NCBI GenBank assembly: GCA_033763435.1
Contig: JANRKN010000014.1
Span: forward strand, 1 to 45,959
DNA length: 45,959 bases
Direction: 5' to 3'
From: JANRKN01 sp033763435
GTDB taxonomy: Bacteria; Planctomycetota; Phycisphaerae; Phycisphaerales; UBA1924
The translations under genes and the position numbers were made by a program. The notes beneath the pieces are model-generated. The model was not told where the DNA came from, did no database searches, and saw only the letters and a program-made list of their open reading frames with translations. This document shows positions 43,575 through 45,959 of the stretch, piece by piece. Every line of letters begins with the position of its first letter. Positions within the stretch are counted from its first letter, which is position 1.

Positions 43575-45959
43575 TCAGCCCACGCCCAGCACCGCGGCAT
43601 CGCGATCGCTCAGAACGCCGCCGTCGCTGCGGGGCTTGACCGTGCCGTCGCGCTTCCACGAGCGTTCGCACCGCGGTTCGCTGCGCAGATCAAGCACCGC
43701 GATCTCGGGCAGCCCGCCCGCGCCCGCGGGCACGATCTCCACGCGGCTCACGCCCAGCAGGTCGGCCAGATCGACCGGGTCAAAGTGCGCGAGCACCTCG
43801 CCCGGGTCCGCGAGGCGCAGCCCGGCGTCGAGCGGGTTGTCCAGGCCCAGCGACTTCTTCTCGCGCTCGAGCGCGGCGAGGGCGATCCCGCGCCGCTCGA
43901 TCACCTCGCGCCAGCGCGGGTCGGGGTGCAGGCCCGTCGGCTGCGGGAACTCGAGCAGGTGCACGCTCACGCGCTGGTCGCTCGCTTCAACGCCCAGCAT
44001 CGCGCGGTACGCCTCGTCGGCGGTGTGGCACATGATCGGCGCGAGCAGCCGGCACAGCCCGTCGGCGATGTGGTGGATCGCGCTCTGCGTGCGACGGCGC
44101 CGGACCGACCCGGCCGCGTCGCAGTACATGCGGTCCTTCACCGCCGCGAGGTACACCGCGCTGAGCGTCTCGTTGCAGAAGTTGTAGATCGCCTGGTGCG
44201 CATCGCGGAACTGGTACGTCCGGTACGCCTCGACGACGGTCTTCACGAGCGCGTCGAACTCGCCGACGATCCACGCGTCGAGCGACGCGGGCGGCAGCGT
44301 CCGCACGTCGGGCGCGTCGCCCGCCTTGAAGTCGAACAGATTGCTCAGCAGGAAGCGGATCGTGTTGCGCACCTTGCGATAGCTCTCGCCCGCCTGGTCG
44401 AAGAACTCGCGGTCGACCTTGACGTCGTTCTCGTAAGGCAGCGAGCTGACCCACCAGCGCAGCACGTCGACGCCGTAGTCTTCAAACAGCTTCTCGAGCG
44501 TGTCGCCCTTGCTCTTGCTGAGCTTGCGCCCGTCCTTGTCGACCGTGAAGCCGTGCGTGAAGCACTGCTTGAAGGGCGACTGGCCCGTGACGCCCAGGCT
44601 GGGCAGCAGCGAGAGCTGGAACCACCCGCGGTGCTGGTCGGAGCCTTCGAGGTACAGGTCGCTGGGGAAGGCCTGCCCGCGCTGGCGCACGGCCGAGTTC
44701 CAGCTCGAACCCGCCTCGAACCAGACGTCGAGGATGTCCATGCCCTTCTTCCACTGCGCGGGGCTCGAGGCCTTGGCGCTCGCGGGCAGTTCGGCGTCCT
44801 GCGCGGGCTGGTACGCCGCGAGAAGCTCGGCCGCGGGCAACTGATACCACGCGTCCGAGCCCTTGGCGCGCACGACCGCCGCGACCGCGCGGACGATCGC
44901 GCCCGTCATGACGCACTCACCCTCGGGCGTGAAGAACGCGGGGATCGGCAGGCCCCACGAGCGCTGGCGCGAGATGCACCAGTCGGGCCGGCTCTCGACC
45001 ATGCCGCGCATGCGGTTGCGGCCCCACTCGGGCACGAACGTCACGTCGTGGTCGATCGCGTCGACCGCGGCATGGCGCAGCGTCGTCTCGCGCACGCCGC
45101 CGGGGCGCTCGACCTTCAGCCCGCGGTCCACGCCCACGAACCACTGCTCGGTGCAGCGGAAGATCGTCGGCGTCTTGCTCCGCCAGTCGTGCGGGTACGA
45201 GTGCGAGAACTTCTGCTCGAAGAACAGGTGCCCCGAGTCGCGCAGGTGCTGCACGACCTTGGTGTTCGCGGTCCACACGTCGATCCCGCGGAGCCACTCG
45301 GGCACCGTCGCGTCGTACGTGCCGTTGCCCAGCACGGGGCAATAGACGGGCAGCCCCTCGCGCAGGCCCGACATGTAGTCCTCTTCGCCATGGCCCGGCG
45401 CGGTGTGCACGAGGCCCGAGCCGTCCTCGAGCGTGACATAGTCGGCGCCGATGATCGTGAACACGCGGTCCATCTTCACGTTCCGCTGGCCGCTGAGGTG
45501 CTCGGGGCCCTTGGCGACGAACGGGTGCCGATAGCGCAGCCCGACGAGCTTCTCGCCCGGCGCGGTCGCGAGGACCGAGACTTCCTCGGCGCGCGCGAGC
45601 TGCATGACCTTCTCGACGAGGTTCACCGCGAGAACCGTCACGTTGCCGTCGACAAAGACCAGCGCGTACTCGATCGCGGGGTTCACGGCGATCGCGAGGT
45701 TCGCGGGCAGCGTCCAGGGCGTGGTGGTCCAGATCATGAACGAGGGGCGCGTGCCGGGCCGGCCGCGCGGCGCGCCGCCGGACTTTTCGGTTCCCGTCCC
45801 GTCGCCCTCGGCTTCTTCGTCGTCGTCCTCGTCGCTCGCGGCGGGCAGGCCGAAGGCGTCGTAGACCGCGTCGGCGTCCGCGGCCTCAAAGTCCACGTAC
45901 ACCGACACATCCTCGCGGTCCTGATACTCCAGCTCCGCGTCCGCCAGCGCCGTCTCGTT
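43575..45959 (-). CDS. ileS: Isoleucyl-tRNA synthetase, C-terminal part (start lies beyond the window)
   Basis: At least 794 residues, running off the right edge, and the frame continues with NETALADAELEYQDRED before position 45908. The CP1 editing domain starts with the ETALADAE site and WTTTPWTLPANLAI, with the KMSKS-type loop GRKLSKSKGDTLEKLF. Class I ends with the anticodon-binding region. Two oddities: an acidic 35-residue low-complexity insert (ASDEDDDEEAEGDGTGTEK) lies within the editing domain, and the C-terminal zinc finger is degenerate, with RCERSWKRDG and LSDRDAAVLG in place of the usual CxxC...CxxC. The N-terminal HIGH motif is not in the window. Confidence 0.95.
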   Translation of the reverse strand, partial: NETALADAELEYQDREDVSVYVDFEAADADAVYDAFGLPAASDEDDDEEAEGDGTGTEKSGGAPRGRPGTRPSFMIWTTTPWTLPANLAIAVNPAIEYALVFVDGNVTVLAVNLVEKVMQLARAEEVSVLATAPGEKLVGLRYRHPFVAKGPEHLSGQRNVKMDRVFTIIGADYVTLEDGSGLVHTAPGHGEEDYMSGLREGLPVYCPVLGNGTYDATVPEWLRGIDVWTANTKVVQHLRDSGHLFFEQKFSHSYPHDWRSKTPTIFRCTEQWFVGVDRGLKVERPGGVRETTLRHAAVDAIDHDVTFVPEWGRNRMRGMVESRPDWCISRQRSWGLPIPAFFTPEGECVMTGAIVRAVAAVVRAKGSDAWYQLPAAELLAAYQPAQDAELPASAKASSPAQWKKGMDILDVWFEAGSSWNSAVRQRGQAFPSDLYLEGSDQHRGWFQLSLLPSLGVTGQSPFKQCFTHGFTVDKDGRKLSKSKGDTLEKLFEDYGVDVLRWWVSSLPYENDVKVDREFFDQAGESYRKVRNTIRFLLSNLFDFKAGDAPDVRTLPPASLDAWIVGEFDALVKTVVEAYRTYQFRDAHQAIYNFCNETLSAVYLAAVKDRMYCDAAGSVRRRRTQSAIHHIADGLCRLLAPIMCHTADEAYRAMLGVEASDQRVSVHLLEFPQPTGLHPDPRWREVIERRGIALAALEREKKSLGLDNPLDAGLRLADPGEVLAHFDPVDLADLLGVSRVEIVPAGAGGLPEIAVLDLRSEPRCERSWKRDGTVKPRSDGGVLSDRDAAVLGVG

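Overview
The window is 46 kb of dense, very GC-rich bacterial chromosome with many 4-base ATGA overlaps and a strong bias to G or C at third codon positions. A PIN-PhoH fusion, a PrkA kinase, C30-carotenoid-type genes with an acyltransferase and a glycosyltransferase, CxxC zinc-ribbon membrane proteins, several secreted proteins of unknown function and a dockerin-like C-terminal remnant together suggest a planctomycete, probably of the Phycisphaerae type. This placement is inference; there is no rRNA in the window. No phage, IS element or CRISPR array was seen.

Layout. (1) 158-1425: two small exported or membrane proteins of unknown function in somewhat AT-richer DNA; the first has an in-frame TGA inside its signal peptide. 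(2) 1409-6818: a compact carotenoid tailoring operon (aldehyde dehydrogenase, CrtN/CrtP/CrtI-family desaturase/oxidase, PlsC-type acyltransferase, family-2 glycosyltransferase). (3) 6869-11257: small membrane and unknown proteins, then PIN-PhoH with a terminator. (4) 11354-20298, minus strand: a type II secretion / type IV pilus-like operon, gspF-gspG-gspI-gspJ-gspK-gspC-gspL-gspM and a TPR lipoprotein. Two of its pseudopilins carry extreme glycine-rich tails. (5) 20566-30760: PilZ-like protein, PrkA, TrmB, a CHASE4-type hybrid histidine kinase, an HtrA/DegP protease, a small DMT-like membrane protein, a secreted helical protein, and an ECF sigma factor with a probable anti-sigma partner. (6) 30835-36783: IlvE with a histone-like basic N-terminal tail, a short PheT without the tRNA-binding OB domain, a lipoprotein and an Hsp70. 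(7) 36784-38237: about 1.4 kb without a credible gene. It holds a dockerin-like remnant and a large, highly structured RNA locus. (8) 38238-45959: an atypical alkaline phosphatase, an endonuclease/exonuclease/phosphatase-family protein, PgeF, a threonine dehydrogenase-like enzyme, tRNA-Tyr, ArfB and the 3' part of ileS.

The most striking element is the structured RNA locus at about 37,032-38,130. It contains nine tandem hairpins. All show the same apical loop (GGGTCAG or GGGTCAA on the plus strand, CTGACCC or TTGACCC on the minus strand), while the stems differ in sequence from unit to unit yet still pair. TCTCTC/GAGAGA linkers separate the units. A second module of further hairpins carries TCTCTCA/TGAGAGA loops and ends in a three-way junction. 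An intrinsic terminator at the 37,032 end reads on the minus strand, so transcription is probably from right to left, but wobble pairs do not settle the strand. I do not recognise this as any known RNA class.

A second theme is loss of zinc ligands. The threonine dehydrogenase lacks all four structural-zinc cysteines, the IleS C-terminal zinc finger is degenerate, and the alkaline phosphatase appears to have lost the histidines that bind zinc in PhoA.
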